64,000 nucleotides of DNA, from the NCBI RefSeq assembly GCF_036324505.1, contig NC_086355.1:18652518-18716517 (forward strand). Direction: 5' to 3'. Position numbers and translations under genes: made by a program. Of the stretch, positions 1-11,044 are shown piece after piece (position 1 is the stretch's first letter; every line of letters starts with the position of its first letter). The notes under the pieces are model-generated. The model saw only the letters and a list, made by a program, of their open reading frames with translations. It searched no databases and had not been told where the DNA came from. This DNA comes from Eleginops maclovinus. Its lineage: Eukaryota > Chordata > Actinopteri > Perciformes > Eleginopidae.

Positions 1-2020
1 AAATAAAATAAACCGAATGCAGGGAGGTACATGCACGAAAAGCGGTTTGTAAATGCAGGTTCATGGGTTTGTATATAATTGCAACACTTGAGAAAAAAAA
101 AAAAAGCGTTTTTTTTTAAGGAAATGTCTAACACCTTAACTTTTTGACCTTATAATAAAGCATAACATTGCATTCAAAGCCACCAAAAGATATACTTAAA
201 AAGACTTCCAGTGCACACCCAAAGCTGTTTTTCCAACTAAAGGATTTTTGCTCAAACCAACCCTTGCATGACAACCTTGAAAAAGCACGTCTGTTTTAAG
301 CATATAATGTAATTTATCATGGCATATACCATACTGCTGTAGCGCTGTTGTGTCAGCACATTATGTTATTGTGCCTTTTTGATCCCCCACACTGTCAAGA
401 AAATATAGACGCTGCATTTTGAAAAGCGTCGCTGTAATGTGGCGCGGTTAGCTAAACTGATCATTTACACAACTAAAAACAGAACATTATGAAGAAGAGT
501 GTCTGAGGGTTATGGCTTTGTTGTATTACTGCTCGAGAGTGGAGCTGACACAGCGTCTAACTGTGGCCTGTGGGACAGGAAGCAGATTCTAATTTAGATT
601 TTATTGGAGGAAAATCTTGGGAGGAACTTTTGGATTATGGGGTCTGAGAAAAGTGACAGACGATAAAATATTGCAATATGTTTGGAGTCATATCATCTTA
701 AATAGCAAGTAAAAAGTCATTGTATATGAATATTTAAGATTAGGGATGCAAATATAATTGGATGACTTATTTTAGAGGAAATTGAGTGGTTATTGTTAGA
801 TATTCATAAAAGGCACCTATAAAGTCGGAACGGAAGACTTACTAAAATTCCTAGTCAGTCACGTTTTTTGGAGCCTATTCGTTTAGCAAAAGTAAATATT
901 TTGGGTGAAAGATTTCACATTTTAGGGGTTTTGTTTTCGGTTGTCCGTAAAAAGCTCTATGGCGTAACAGAAAAAAGCCTCTTGGTATTATAATGTAAAC
1001 CCAACAGGAAGTCAGCCATTCTGGATTGTATGGGCTATTGTTTGCCCATTTTGCACATTACACAAACTCCTACAGTTTTGATCTGATCATCTTGAAATTT
1101 GGTCAGCGCCATTGTAAGACCTTGAAGATCCAAAGTTATTCAACACTTCCAACTTTAATTTTCTATTGTATTTCATTCTTTGTGTAATGCCTGTTAACAT
1201 GCTCCTAGACATAGAACAAAAAAAATTGAGGTGAACAAAGTGTATCTAATGTATTCAGATCTAAAACTGATGGCTCCTTAAAACAAAACTTGGAATCTGG
1301 ATTGGAAACAGTTCTTTTCGGAAAAGCATCACAATAGAAACAGTGGAGGAGGCAACACTGAGACACCAAAGCTTCATTAAAAACATCAGTTTGTTCTTTT
1401 GTTAATATTCTAGTTTTAAAATTGTATCGAGGTAACTTTTTTCAGATTCCGCTTTTTGTTTTGACGGGCCCGACTAATGGATAAACTTCTCAAAAAAGTA
1501 GTAATCTTGTTTAGGCATTAAATGTGGTAGTTTTCCATTTTTACCTCTTGCTGTTATTCCAAATGAACTGTGCATGAACTGCATGTAAAAAGCTCCGTTT
1601 GATCTTACTCATCATGAAATTATGGTGAGTAGCTTTTATGCTTCAGGCTGAATGTGGTTGTTACAATAACAGAATGCTTACACGAGGAGAATGATTGGCA
1701 CAGAGCTTCAAAAAACTTGACTCCTTTGTGTAAAAAAATTAAAGTAATAAGTAAAAAGGTGAAACACAATTACCAGATAGATTTTCAATTTGATTAAAAA
1801 CTAAAGTTGATTATTTTACAGACTTTGTTGTTTTTTTAAGCAGAAAAATGTAGTTTAAAAAAAGAAAACCATATGTGGGTGTACAAAATGGTATTGGCTA
1901 TTGTGATTGGACACATTTCACTGAGCCAATATGAATGAGCATGAATAATGTGCATGAGGAAGAGAGCGCAGGTGATTATGTCATTTTTTGGCTCTGTAAG
2001 TGATGAGCCAACTCCTGCTG

Positions 2021-2109
<89 letters not shown>

Positions 2110-3495
2110 CTTTGTAGGCAGCGGAAATACCACTGTAATGTTACTCAACCACTCTGATCTCCAACTGAGATACGTTCCATCTTCCCATCGCCATACACAC
2201 ACACACACACACCTACCATTGTAACAGGATGCCGTATTTACACTGCATCTTTAGCCTCATCCAAATCCCAGAGACTCAAACACATAGTGCATATCACATC
2301 CCAGCTCTTTTCCAGATCAATATAGCAAATATATGGCTGCTGGAGAATCAAATAAAATAAACTGATATATTAGGCATCTTTTAATATATAAGTCTCTAAA
2401 TGTTTTCCTATCCTGAACAACACATTTGACTAACTAACTAGTTGTCACTGAAATAGACCTGTCATGAGTGCCTCTTTGTTTGGTATGATATTTTCTAGAA
2501 ATAGTTGTGATAAATTATATAAAATTGTCTTAAGACCATTCAAAGTTACTGGTGTGATTAAGGTATAAAAGCAATATAATGCAAGTATACCCTTGCAAAG
2601 AGCAATTCCTTCAATTACAATTTGTATTGAATAAAAATAAAAACACTTGGGATTTTTGTATACTGTGATGTAAAGATTTTAAAAAAGATCCCCAAAAATA
2701 AATAAAAAGCCACTGTACCTGAACGATAAATAAAGTACACCCTTAGGCCGAGATAATAAAACCATAAGTCGGCAATGTAATTATTGTGATAGCTTTAGCA
2801 CATTTTTTAAAATAACGTATATTTTGTTTATTTAATAGTGAGACTGCACATTAATAAACATGTATGTGAATGGCTGTTTTTCATCTGCTTTCCCTGGACT
2901 GATGTTGTTAGTCCCCCTTTCAAAAGTCGCTCACTCTACTTTTACCCATCGGTTTGAGGCTTTAAAACTGAAATTATGAACTTTATTAGTTTACAAACAG
3001 TCACAGTCACAAACACACACACTGTCACACACACACTTATTCCTGGTTCAGCCCTGTTGTATAACCTCTCCGCCCTGCTACCAGCCATAAACACATTTTA
3101 CAGGCTGTTTTTCAAAGGCTTCATCTTTCAATGGGACTGGCTAAGTGACACTGGGAGAGGGTGTGAACCGTCGGGAGAAGCCACAGGCACAGACAGACAT
3201 TTAAAAAGCAGCCGACTCAGCAGAACAGTCAGACTCAGTGGCACTGACACTGATGGGTGAAATTAAACTTCAGAATTAAACGGTGGCTGTTTGAGGAGGG
3301 TTGTTTAATTCATGAGGCTCATTTAAAGTTAAATTATTTCCATGCCACTTAGTCAGAGGTTGTTGTTTTCCTTTTTTCTTAAGACAAACAGCTTTGAAGA
3401 AAATATGGGGGGATGTGGGTGCATGAAAAAGAAGAAAATAGAAGAAAAAAGGAAACTTGGAGAAATTAAAACTTTGTCCCCTGACAGAGACTTAC
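1..3495 (-). other. ptpn4 intron after coding exon 14 (partial)
   Basis: AT-rich sequence with no exon of the PDZ or phosphatase region recognised. It holds a (TG)42 tract, a short CA tract and, at about 960-1200, a stretch that resembles a dispersed fish repeat by recollection (a block around acaggaagtcagccattctg and ttgaaatttggtcagcgcca). Nothing else was seen. Confidence 0.6.
2024..2107. repeat. (GT)42 microsatellite
   Basis: Pure GT repeat of 84 bp in the intron after coding exon 14. A short (CA) tract at 2194-2212 lies 86 bp away in inverse orientation. Confidence 0.98.
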
Positions 3496-3660
3496 GGTGT
3501 TGAGTCCAAGCTGATGCTGTTTGCCTGCGTGGACGATGCTGACTTGTGATTGGACGAGGAGAAGACAGGTAGGCTGGGTGAGGCGTGGATCACATGATCG
3601 ACCAGGTGGCCGACGGACGACGGGCGTAGTCGCGTGCCCTCTTGTACAAACATTGAGTTC
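3496..3660 (-). CDS. ptpn4: ptpn4 coding exon 14 (165 nt, residues 403-456, linker)
   Basis: Encodes NSMFVQEGTRLRPSSVGHLV, then DHVIHASPSLPVF and a serine-rich tail ending STQANSISLDST. The segment EGTRLRPSSVGHLVDH is diagnostic of PTPN4. Acceptor cttcag, donor gtaagt, phase 2 both sides. This is the last ptpn4 exon in the window; the KIM motif, PDZ and phosphatase exons must lie past position 1. Confidence 0.94.
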
Positions 3661-4599
3661 CTGAAGCACAGACACGTACAAAGATCCTGCTGTTAGAGGG
3701 CTGATGATACAAGCTCAAATGTTTTTAATGTGCTGAATTTAGTATCACACACACACACACACACACACACTTATGTAAATCAGACTCATATTAATTACAA
3801 ATTTAGATACTAAATATTACACAAGATACCCAAACTGGTTTATTTATTTTTGATTCGAATTTAAACACATTAATACTTCATTTAGACTGCAGGATTGGAC
3901 CAGGAATACCAGGAATTTATGCAATTTTTACTTGATGTTTGTAGAAAAGTTGGAAGTCGGGCCAGGGTTCAGCTTCAGAAACTTGCTCATGGACACTTAT
4001 GCAGTATAAATGATTGCTAATACATTCTAAAGCCGAGTGATAAAGTCATTTTATGAATGAATTCAAAGTTATGTTTAACAAAGAGGTTTAAAAAGAGGCC
4101 ACAGGGCATGCTTCAAGCCAGAGAAAGAAAAACCTGTACAAAAAAGTGTTGAAATACATTCAAAGCAGCTCATGTAAGTTTGTTTTCAATACTGAACCTT
4201 GTTACTCTCTATCAGGGATTTCATTTTAGTTGTTTTTTTTGTAACTTATTTGAATTATTGCTTTGGTTTTCAAATTATTTTAATCTTAAATCAGATTTTG
4301 GGGGAACAAATTAAAGATTTCATTTTTATTCCACATTCCTGTCAAGGTATACCTTACTGAATTTAAAAATATATATATATTTTCCCACAAAACAAAGACA
4401 CAGACACATAAATAAAATATCTTGAGCTGCATTTCCTCTAAAACTAAATGGGACTTCTAATTTTAAATGAGCTCAATAAGTGTAAAAACTGTGCTTAATT
4501 TTATATTTTCCTCACTATGAAAATGCTTATTTAAATGTGTTCTTTCAAAAATGTCTAATGTGAACCTTCAGTGAACGTAGACTTGAAACTCGGACTCAC
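3661..4599 (-). other. ptpn4 intron 13-14
   Basis: Intron of 939 nt between the exons at 4600 and 3660. It holds a 25-nt CA tract at 3746-3770 and otherwise AT-rich sequence with no other signal. Confidence 0.85.
3746..3770. repeat. CA microsatellite, short
   Basis: Twenty-five bases of CA about 85 nt upstream, in transcript order, of the coding exon 14 acceptor; read as UG in the ptpn4 transcript. Confidence 0.95.
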
Positions 4600-4734
4600 T
4601 GATTGGGCGTCCCGGGCGGCGATCGAGTGGGCAGGCTCTGTGTCTCCAGTCTCTCGTCTGATAGGCTGTTCCTGCTGACCGACTCCCAGTCAGTCCCGCC
4701 CACCAACTTCCTGGCTAATGGCTTACTGGGAGAT
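4600..4734 (-). CDS. ptpn4: ptpn4 coding exon 13 (135 nt, residues 358-401, FA/linker)
   Basis: Encodes SPSKPLARKLVGGTDWESVS, then RNSLSDERLETQSLPTRSPP and GTPN. The RNSLS-E-LETQSLP-RSPPGTPN block is conserved among PTPN4 and PTPN3 and is rich in Ser/Thr-Pro. In PTPN3 the corresponding RSLSVE segment is a 14-3-3 binding phosphosite; the same role here is inference. Acceptor gcacag, donor gtgagt. Phase 2 both sides, symmetrical. Confidence 0.94.
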
Positions 4735-4851
4735 CTGTGCAGAACAAGACAATAATTTGGTTTGAGCTAAAATAAACCCATAGTTAGAATACCCTACTTC
4801 TACCCTTATAGCTTTGTGATGGCTAGAGTGAATTAGAACGTTCCGGATTAC

Positions 4852-4920
4852 CTTGCAAACACTCTGTCCTTGATGCCTTTCTCCTTTCCATACTGCACAG
4901 ACTGCACCTCCGTCCGCCCG
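4852..4920 (-). CDS. ptpn4: ptpn4 coding exon 12 (69 nt, residues 335-356, FA region)
   Basis: Encodes GRTEVQSVQYGKEKGIKDRV plus FA, with cysteine and arginine codons split at the two ends. It matches the FERM-adjacent region of PTPN4 closely. Acceptor ctttag; donor gtaatc, which lacks G at +5. Phase 2 on both sides; 69 nt is a multiple of three, so it could be skipped in frame. Only 117 nt separate it from the next exon. Confidence 0.94.
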
Positions 4921-5868
4921 CTAAAGAAAAAAAATAACAAAAAGAAACCCAATCAGTGGGCTGTCTTGGAAAATCTAACTTTAACTAAAGTGAACCAAGC
5001 AGGAAATGTTTAACTCTTGAAGGTTTAAAAAAAGAAACTGATTTCCAAAGCTAAATAGAGGTGAGAAATTAAGTGACCATAGTTAGCAAGCCCGTAACAA
5101 GAACAACATTTTCAATATGGATTCACTGTTAATAAACAACAGTCAAAAGTATTTTTTTACTTGAAAAATCAGTCACCATCCAAAAATGAAAACACACACA
5201 CACACAGCAAAACCAAAACATCAGAGCAGCAAGGCTTGTTGGTTTCATCACTGCTGCTGAATAATTCATCACAACCCCTCCATCGCTCAGTTCATATCTC
5301 GCTCATACTTCATAGAAAGGGATATAAATAAAAGCTACCAATGAATTAAAACTGAGTTGTCAGTAGTTATGATACAGTCAAATCTTTGTAGAAGCTATTT
5401 TATTGTATTTTTCTGTCTCTTTTCCAATTTAAAATCCCAGAAATGTACATTATATAATCAAGGTGAAGGGGTTTATTAGAAAATAGCAGTGGCAACAGTG
5501 GTGTGGGACTTTCAAGTGACTTTCACGTGGTCAAAATGAATAATTAAGTGGTGGTTTTTCTAGGTGGAAAGAGAATTAGTGGCAACCGCTAGCCCTTCCA
5601 TTGTTGCAGTCTCTCAACACAGAGTGAAACAACTGCATCAACTTCCAAACAAACATGTCCTACTGTTGATGTTTCCCCGGAGTGCTAATCCTGCTGACTG
5701 AAGGCCGACAAATCTACTACATGTCCGCTCCATTTATGTGTGTGTCTGATCAAGTGTGTGTGCACGTCAGTCTGTCAAAGTCAGGCTGTCAACAGGAAGA
5801 CTCTCCAGAAATCCTCTGTGGATTATCCCCATACCCCATGAGGAGTGTGTGTGCCTGATCCTTCTTAC
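4921..5868 (-). other. ptpn4 intron 11-12
   Basis: Intron of 948 nt, AT-rich, with a short CA run near 5191-5206. No transposon ends or coding signal seen. Confidence 0.85.
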
Positions 5869-6041
5869 CAGTATCTGAACTTAGAGCCCAGAGTGAAGTA
5901 GTGAGCGAAGAAGTTTTTCTGTGGCGGGATGGGTCGATCCAGCCTAAAGAAGGTATGATGCTCCACACAGGACTTCCACAGGTTTTTACAAGCCCGGTAG
6001 TTCACCATGTTGAAACCCAGCAGCGTCTCCCGGGTCTCGGT
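5869..6041 (-). CDS. ptpn4: ptpn4 coding exon 11 (residues 277-333, end of FERM)
   Basis: The largest coding exon here. It encodes TETRETLLGFNMVNYRACKN, then LWKSCVEHHTFFRLDRPIPP, then QKNFFAHYFTLGSKFRY. The NLWK-CVEHHTFF motif is the C-terminal FERM signature. The remainder starts the FERM-adjacent (FA) region. Acceptor cacgcag, donor gtaaga, phase 0 in and phase 2 out. A 2-kb foldback transposon ends about 150 nt upstream of this exon's acceptor. Confidence 0.96.
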
Positions 6042-6192
6042 CTGCGTGCAGGGAGTGAAAGACAACATTAGCAGGCCGTTAAATATCACTTTGGTATTCA
6101 GCATGTGATGTGACCTGTACTCAGTTAATTCAGAGTCAAACTGTAGTAAGACAGGAAGTGTGTGACTGCTTAAACTCGTTATATATTACTTC

Positions 6193-8181
6193 TTAAAGGA
6201 ATAGTCCGGCAAAAATTGACCCCAGGGTCTTTTTCTGCATGAAAACTGATCAAGTAAGCTAATCAATCAGTATTGGGCTGGCCCGGAAAAACCGGGCGCA
6301 ACGCTAATAACCAAAGTGGCTTACAGTGCATTCGATCGGGGCAGTGACCAGAACAGAGGCGGCTGGCCCATAGGGGGCGCTGGGGCTCTGCCCCACCAGC
6401 TGTTGAGGGGAACAAATATTTTTTGCATATTTTTTTTTAAATCAATGTCAGTTTTACTTAATAGTGTGTGTGCCTACATGCAATTTAAATCATTTAAACA
6501 ACATTTCCACCAACTAACACTCATTAAACAGTGAATTTCCACTGACAGACAGTGTATCATTCTCTCGTGGGGCGATCGGCAAAGTGCCCCTGACCGGCAG
6601 CTAAACAGCCAATCCGGTTATGGTTGCTAGGGAGAAATTATGAATAATTGGCCTATCAACGTCGCCAAATTTAACGCCGGTGGGGCGCTGGAAATTTAGC
6701 CCCAACTGCTACGTAAAATGCGTGAAGGTTTAGGATTGCTGTAGCTACATAAGGAGCCAGCGATAGTTTTTTTTCGTAGTGCGACTCCCAGACTCTGTCC
6801 TACGCTACGTGGGGAAAAAATACGTGCGACGACGAAGAGAGATGATGGCGATGTAATAGGTAATAATATTATAGTATGTAATTATAATATAGTTGTGGAG
6901 AATGCTTTGTTGTTTCTCTCAGGCTGTGACATGCAATGACAACTGTATGGCACTGATGCTGTTTTCTCCAAGTAAATGCATTTATCTTGAGAGAGGGTAT
7001 TAAAATAAATTTATGTAAAAAATTTTGAAAATAACTTGGTTCTAAATTCTTTGTATATGTTACATTTGAATAGGAAAGTTCTGTTTCATTCTCTCTTCTC
7101 AACCCACACTCACTCATTCACTCACTCACTGTTGATTTGTATAGATTCAGCTGAAATCATACCCTTGTTGTTCATTTATCCCTTGATTGTATTGTATAGT
7201 ATTTGATAGCATAAAGTCTAATATAGCTGTACATTGTTACTTTTTCTGTGAAGCTGGAAACTGTGAAATTAAATTATTATTGTGGAACTGTAGTCATTTT
7301 CCGACTGTTCATTTGAATGCTTATGCTAAATTAGGCAGGGAAATCTGTTGGCACACTAGCCCCACCAAGATTTTTTTTCACCAGCCGCCACTGGACCAGA
7401 ACGCTTCCAAAACGGCATTTTTTAAACACTAGCATGGCTTGAAACAGCACCAAACCTGTGAAGTAGCATGACTAGGGTCTCTACACATAAAACGGAGCAC
7501 CAACAACGTAGTTTGCAAACCCGAAGTTTATTAAAAGGAACGGTTTTACAAGACTCACCAACTGCCCCCCATTCCAGCTCCTCTCCAAGGAAAGTCCGCA
7601 CAAGTCGATTATCGAATGCACCGGAGTTCAGTTCAAGGAGCAATGTTTTGGAATGTATAATTCCATGGAAATTCATTTATCATATATGACACGGAAATGA
7701 AAGGAGTCACATGTAACTTGCATGCAACTCCTTTCATTGGAATTATACATTCCAAAACATTGCTCCTTGAACTGAAGCTGGTGCATTCGATAATCGACTT
7801 GTGCGGACTTTCCTTGGGGAGGAGCTGGAATGGGGGGCAGTTGGTGAGTCTTGTATCATAGTTCTTTTTAATAAACTTCGGGTTTGCAAACTACGTTGTT
7901 GGTGCTCCGTTTTATGTGTAGAGACCCTAGTCATGCTACTGCAGAGGTTTGGTGCTGTTTCGAGCCATGTTTGTGGTTAAAAAATGCCGACTGGAAGCGT
8001 TCTGCGCACTGCCCCGATCGAATGCACTGTAAGCCACTTTGGCTATTGGCGTTGCTCCCGGATTTTCCGGGGAAGCTCAATACTGGTTAATGAAAGAAAA
8101 AAACTCTCTGGAGGGCTTACTTGATCAGTTTTCATGCAAAAAAAGACCCTGGGGTCAATTTTCGCCGGACTATCCCTTTAA
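6193..8181. mobile_element. Foldback DNA transposon with long inverted arms
   Basis: Ends read TTAAAGGAATAGTCCGGC at 6193 and, on the opposite strand, TTAAAGGGATAGTCCGGC at 8181. Without the nested insertion it is 941 bp, and nearly all of it is one imperfect inverted repeat with arms of about 430 bp meeting near 7710. TTAA at both outer edges suggests a TTAA target as used by piggyBac or Kolobok elements; superfamily assignment is inference. It has no transposase and is non-autonomous. The opposing open frames at 7468 and 7934 are mirror copies of the arms, not genes. Confidence 0.9.
6354..7393. mobile_element. hAT MITE nested in the foldback element
   Basis: It is 1040 bp, starts CAGAGGCGGCTGG and ends CCAGCCGCCACTG (imperfect inverted ends). 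GACCAGAA occurs on both sides (6346-6353 and 7394-7401) as an 8-bp target duplication, typical of hAT elements. The intact opposite arm of the host foldback reads across the same place without the insertion, confirming the site. No transposase open frame. Confidence 0.92.
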
Positions 8182-8726
8182 CGCTTGTGTCTACTGTTTC
8201 ATTTTTTTAGCCTTGAGCAACGGTTTCTCCATTACTATTGGCTAACTGTTTTTTATTTTTTATTTCAACAGTTACTTTTGGCTAAATGTTTCGACAATTT
8301 GTCCAGTTCTGCTAGCTAACTATTTCAAATTTTAATCCAACTCCTTTTTTTTTGGATTATATTATGGTCTTCAACCCTGGCAGCTCTTGAAAGATGCAAA
8401 TATATACAGTATATACACTGTATGTCCAGATGAATTCAGGGAGGAAGACAAGACAAGAACATTTTTACATAAAAAAGGCTTCTAATTTTAAAGAACTCTA
8501 AGAATGAATGAGGACTATGAAAATGAGCGTGAAGCTATTCAGCGAGTTGACCGAACATGTCAAAATTGTTTGTTAAATTGAGAATATAAAAAGAGATCCA
8601 CATGTCAAACAAGGGATGCAGGACACAGAGGGGGATTAGAGAGGGGTGAACCAGGACACAGGCAGCAGGGGGTTAATCTGACACTGATTACACACACATA
8701 TATGCAGACACAGCTCAGCTATCAAC

Positions 8727-8856
<130 letters not shown>

Positions 8857-8944
8857 GTCACAGTCTGTATGTACGGGGACCCAAAGGATGAACTCTTTTA
8901 TCTCTTCAAAAAACACAATTGCGGTGGGGAGGTGGTGGTGGTTA

Positions 8945-8946
<2 letters not shown>

Positions 8947-8981
<35 letters not shown>
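8947..8981. repeat. (GT)17 microsatellite at exon 10 donor
   Basis: Read as (CA)17 in the ptpn4 transcript, starting about ten nucleotides after the exon 10 splice donor. Confidence 0.97.
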
Positions 8982-8982
<1 letters not shown>

Positions 8983-8990
8983 ACACCTAC

Positions 8991-9054
8991 CACTTCTCTT
9001 CTTAGCTGGATGAAGAACTGTTTGCACTTGAAAGAGATTTTCACTATTTTCAAC
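8991..9054 (-). CDS. ptpn4: ptpn4 coding exon 10 (64 nt, residues 256-276, F3)
   Basis: Encodes LKIVKISFKCKQFFIQLRRE plus a valine; with the preceding split codon it gives the WLKIVKISFK strand of F3. Acceptor cttgcag, donor gtaggt, phase 2 in and phase 0 out. The donor is followed almost at once by a (CA)17 tract and, 95 nt later, by a (UG)61 tract in the transcript. Confidence 0.94.
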
Positions 9055-9292
9055 CTGCAAGCAGAAAAAGACAAAAGCCATACAAAGAGAAATGAGGGTC
9101 TCAGCAGTTAATGAGCGCATCACCATTTTGACACACTGATGTTACATTTTTACACTTGTGTTTGTAAAGGTCAGTAATTGTACCTGGAAAAATAAATAGT
9201 GGGTTTGCCCAAATACTAAACAGTATAGCACTTGTGAACAAAATGACCTTAGAAACTGTATTAAATATTAATTTGATGATTTTGTAATGCTA

Positions 9293-10010
9293 AAAGGTCT
9301 CCTATTATGCTATTTTATGGCATATATTATAGGTCTCAAATATATATAAAAAAACACGTCTCTGACTGGTTTTGCTCAAAATACAAAACAGATCATCCAT
9401 TTTAGCATGTCCGCTATCCCTCTGTTTCAGCCCCGTTTTCGAAAGTGCTGATTCTGTGAGTGTCGCTTTAAATTTGAGCTGAGCTGAAGCTGGCCACACT
9501 CCTTTGGATGCAGCTCTCTGTCTGAAGAGCTGGTTTCTAACCGAGATACTCAGCTAAACGCTGCCGTGATTAAACGCCATATTATGTTCAAAACCACATC
9601 AGGCATTATTTCTGAAACACTTCTCAGAGTTTACCACGAGAACAGAGACCTTATATGTATTATAAATACAACACCTCTAAGTCCCTCCTGCAGACATCCT
9701 GCTGAATACACACACACAAAGAGGTGGATTCAGTTTGCGGCTGTATATTGCGGACGATAAGTTGAGACGTGTCACGTGGATGGGACGTTGCCAGGAGTTC
9801 AATGTAAAATCAGCCTACATTTCGGTTATGACATCATATCGGCTGCAAATCTGAAACAGCTCGTTTGTACCCCCGTCTTTAGAGATGTGAGTCAGGAGGA
9901 AAAGAGAGAGGGTTGTATTATCTGACGCTGTGAGTCTGTTTACACACCGGGGACACATATTTATGTATAAAAGACAACACAAAGGGCATTTTGCATAATA
10001 GGGGACATTT
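9293..10010. mobile_element. Non-autonomous inverted-repeat element, 718 bp
   Basis: Ends are AAAGGTCTCCTATTATGC and, reversed, AAATGTCCCCTATTATGC. No coding capacity. The terminal motif CCTATTATGC resembles the ends of the smaller MITE family at 10550, 16957 and 30006, but the interiors differ. Superfamily not determined. Confidence 0.75.
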
Positions 10011-10549
10011 AAGGGGAATAAATGGCATCTGTAATAATCAACATTTTAACAGTATCATATTTGTTGTTCATGAGAAAGGTTTTTTAGGCATTTCAGTAAC
10101 TATTATAGCAACCCCAAATGATTCCTGTGTATCTTTCTAAGTCCTCAGTCTTCCTTTGGGAAATCATCTTCTTCCACACTGCCTGAAATGATGCTATACA
10201 TTTTCTCTCACCTTGTCCCAGTCCATCACTGAAGCTTTATGATGCGAGTGAAATATTTAAACACAACTCCATAACTTTAATGGCTAGCAGATGCTATTTC
10301 TGGAAGCTAACTGACAGCACCCTGGACAGCTTTTCATGGATAACAAGGGAGATACTCTGGAATAATGGAAAACAGGAAACATTATTATCCGCCCTACAAT
10401 GCTCTTATTGGTCGTCTGTTTCTTAACAAGCACAAACAAAATATTGATATTGTGAGAATAGACTAGATATCATCTGAGATTTTGGATAGGGTAATATTGC
10501 AGCAAGTGTTTTCTGATAATGATCATTATATATGAAAAATCCTATTGTG

Positions 10550-11044
10550 TTAAAGGGGTCCTATTGTGCTTTTGGGGTTTCTCCCTTCCATGTAGTGTTA
10601 TATAGTTTTTAGTGCATGTAAATGGTCTGCAAAGGCAACAATCACAAAGTTCCCTACAGAAGGAGTTTCTCTCCCACACACTCTCGCCCTGCCTGAAACG
10701 CCTCCATTGCACTCCTTTGTTTACTTCCGTAACATAATGACATCACTATTTAAAACTTGCACTTCTATTAGCTAGAGCTCAATCACATTGTACATTGTGT
10801 TTAAGGGGCGGGACATTTCTGAAACATCACTAATCGGTGGACCAATCACAACAAAGCCAGACACCTAACTAATCAGAGCCGAGTGGCTCTGGTTTCAGAC
10901 AGAGGGTGAAGAGAGGTGCTGCAGCACAGGCAATGTGAGGAAAAAACCACACTTTTTGAACATTAAAGCATGTAAACATGTCACAGTAGAGGCAAACATT
11001 AAAATATCAACCTGAAAATTAGCATAATATGTACGCTTTTGAAA
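10550..11044 (+). mobile_element. MITE family copy 1
   Basis: Starts TTAAAGGGGTCCTATTGTGC and ends near agcataatatgtacgctttt. The interior shares ordered blocks with the copies at 15097, 16957 and 30006, for example cctgcctgaaacgcctcc, gtttacttccgtaacat, accaatcacaac, gtttcagacagagggtgaa and catgtaaacatgtcacagta. About 495 bp, no coding capacity. Confidence 0.85.

Noticed and set aside
7468..7934. Two open frames with nearly the same protein on opposite strands (MTRVSTHKTEHQQRSLQTRS)
   Set aside because: They are mirror copies from the two arms of the foldback transposon; no known family and no evidence of translation.
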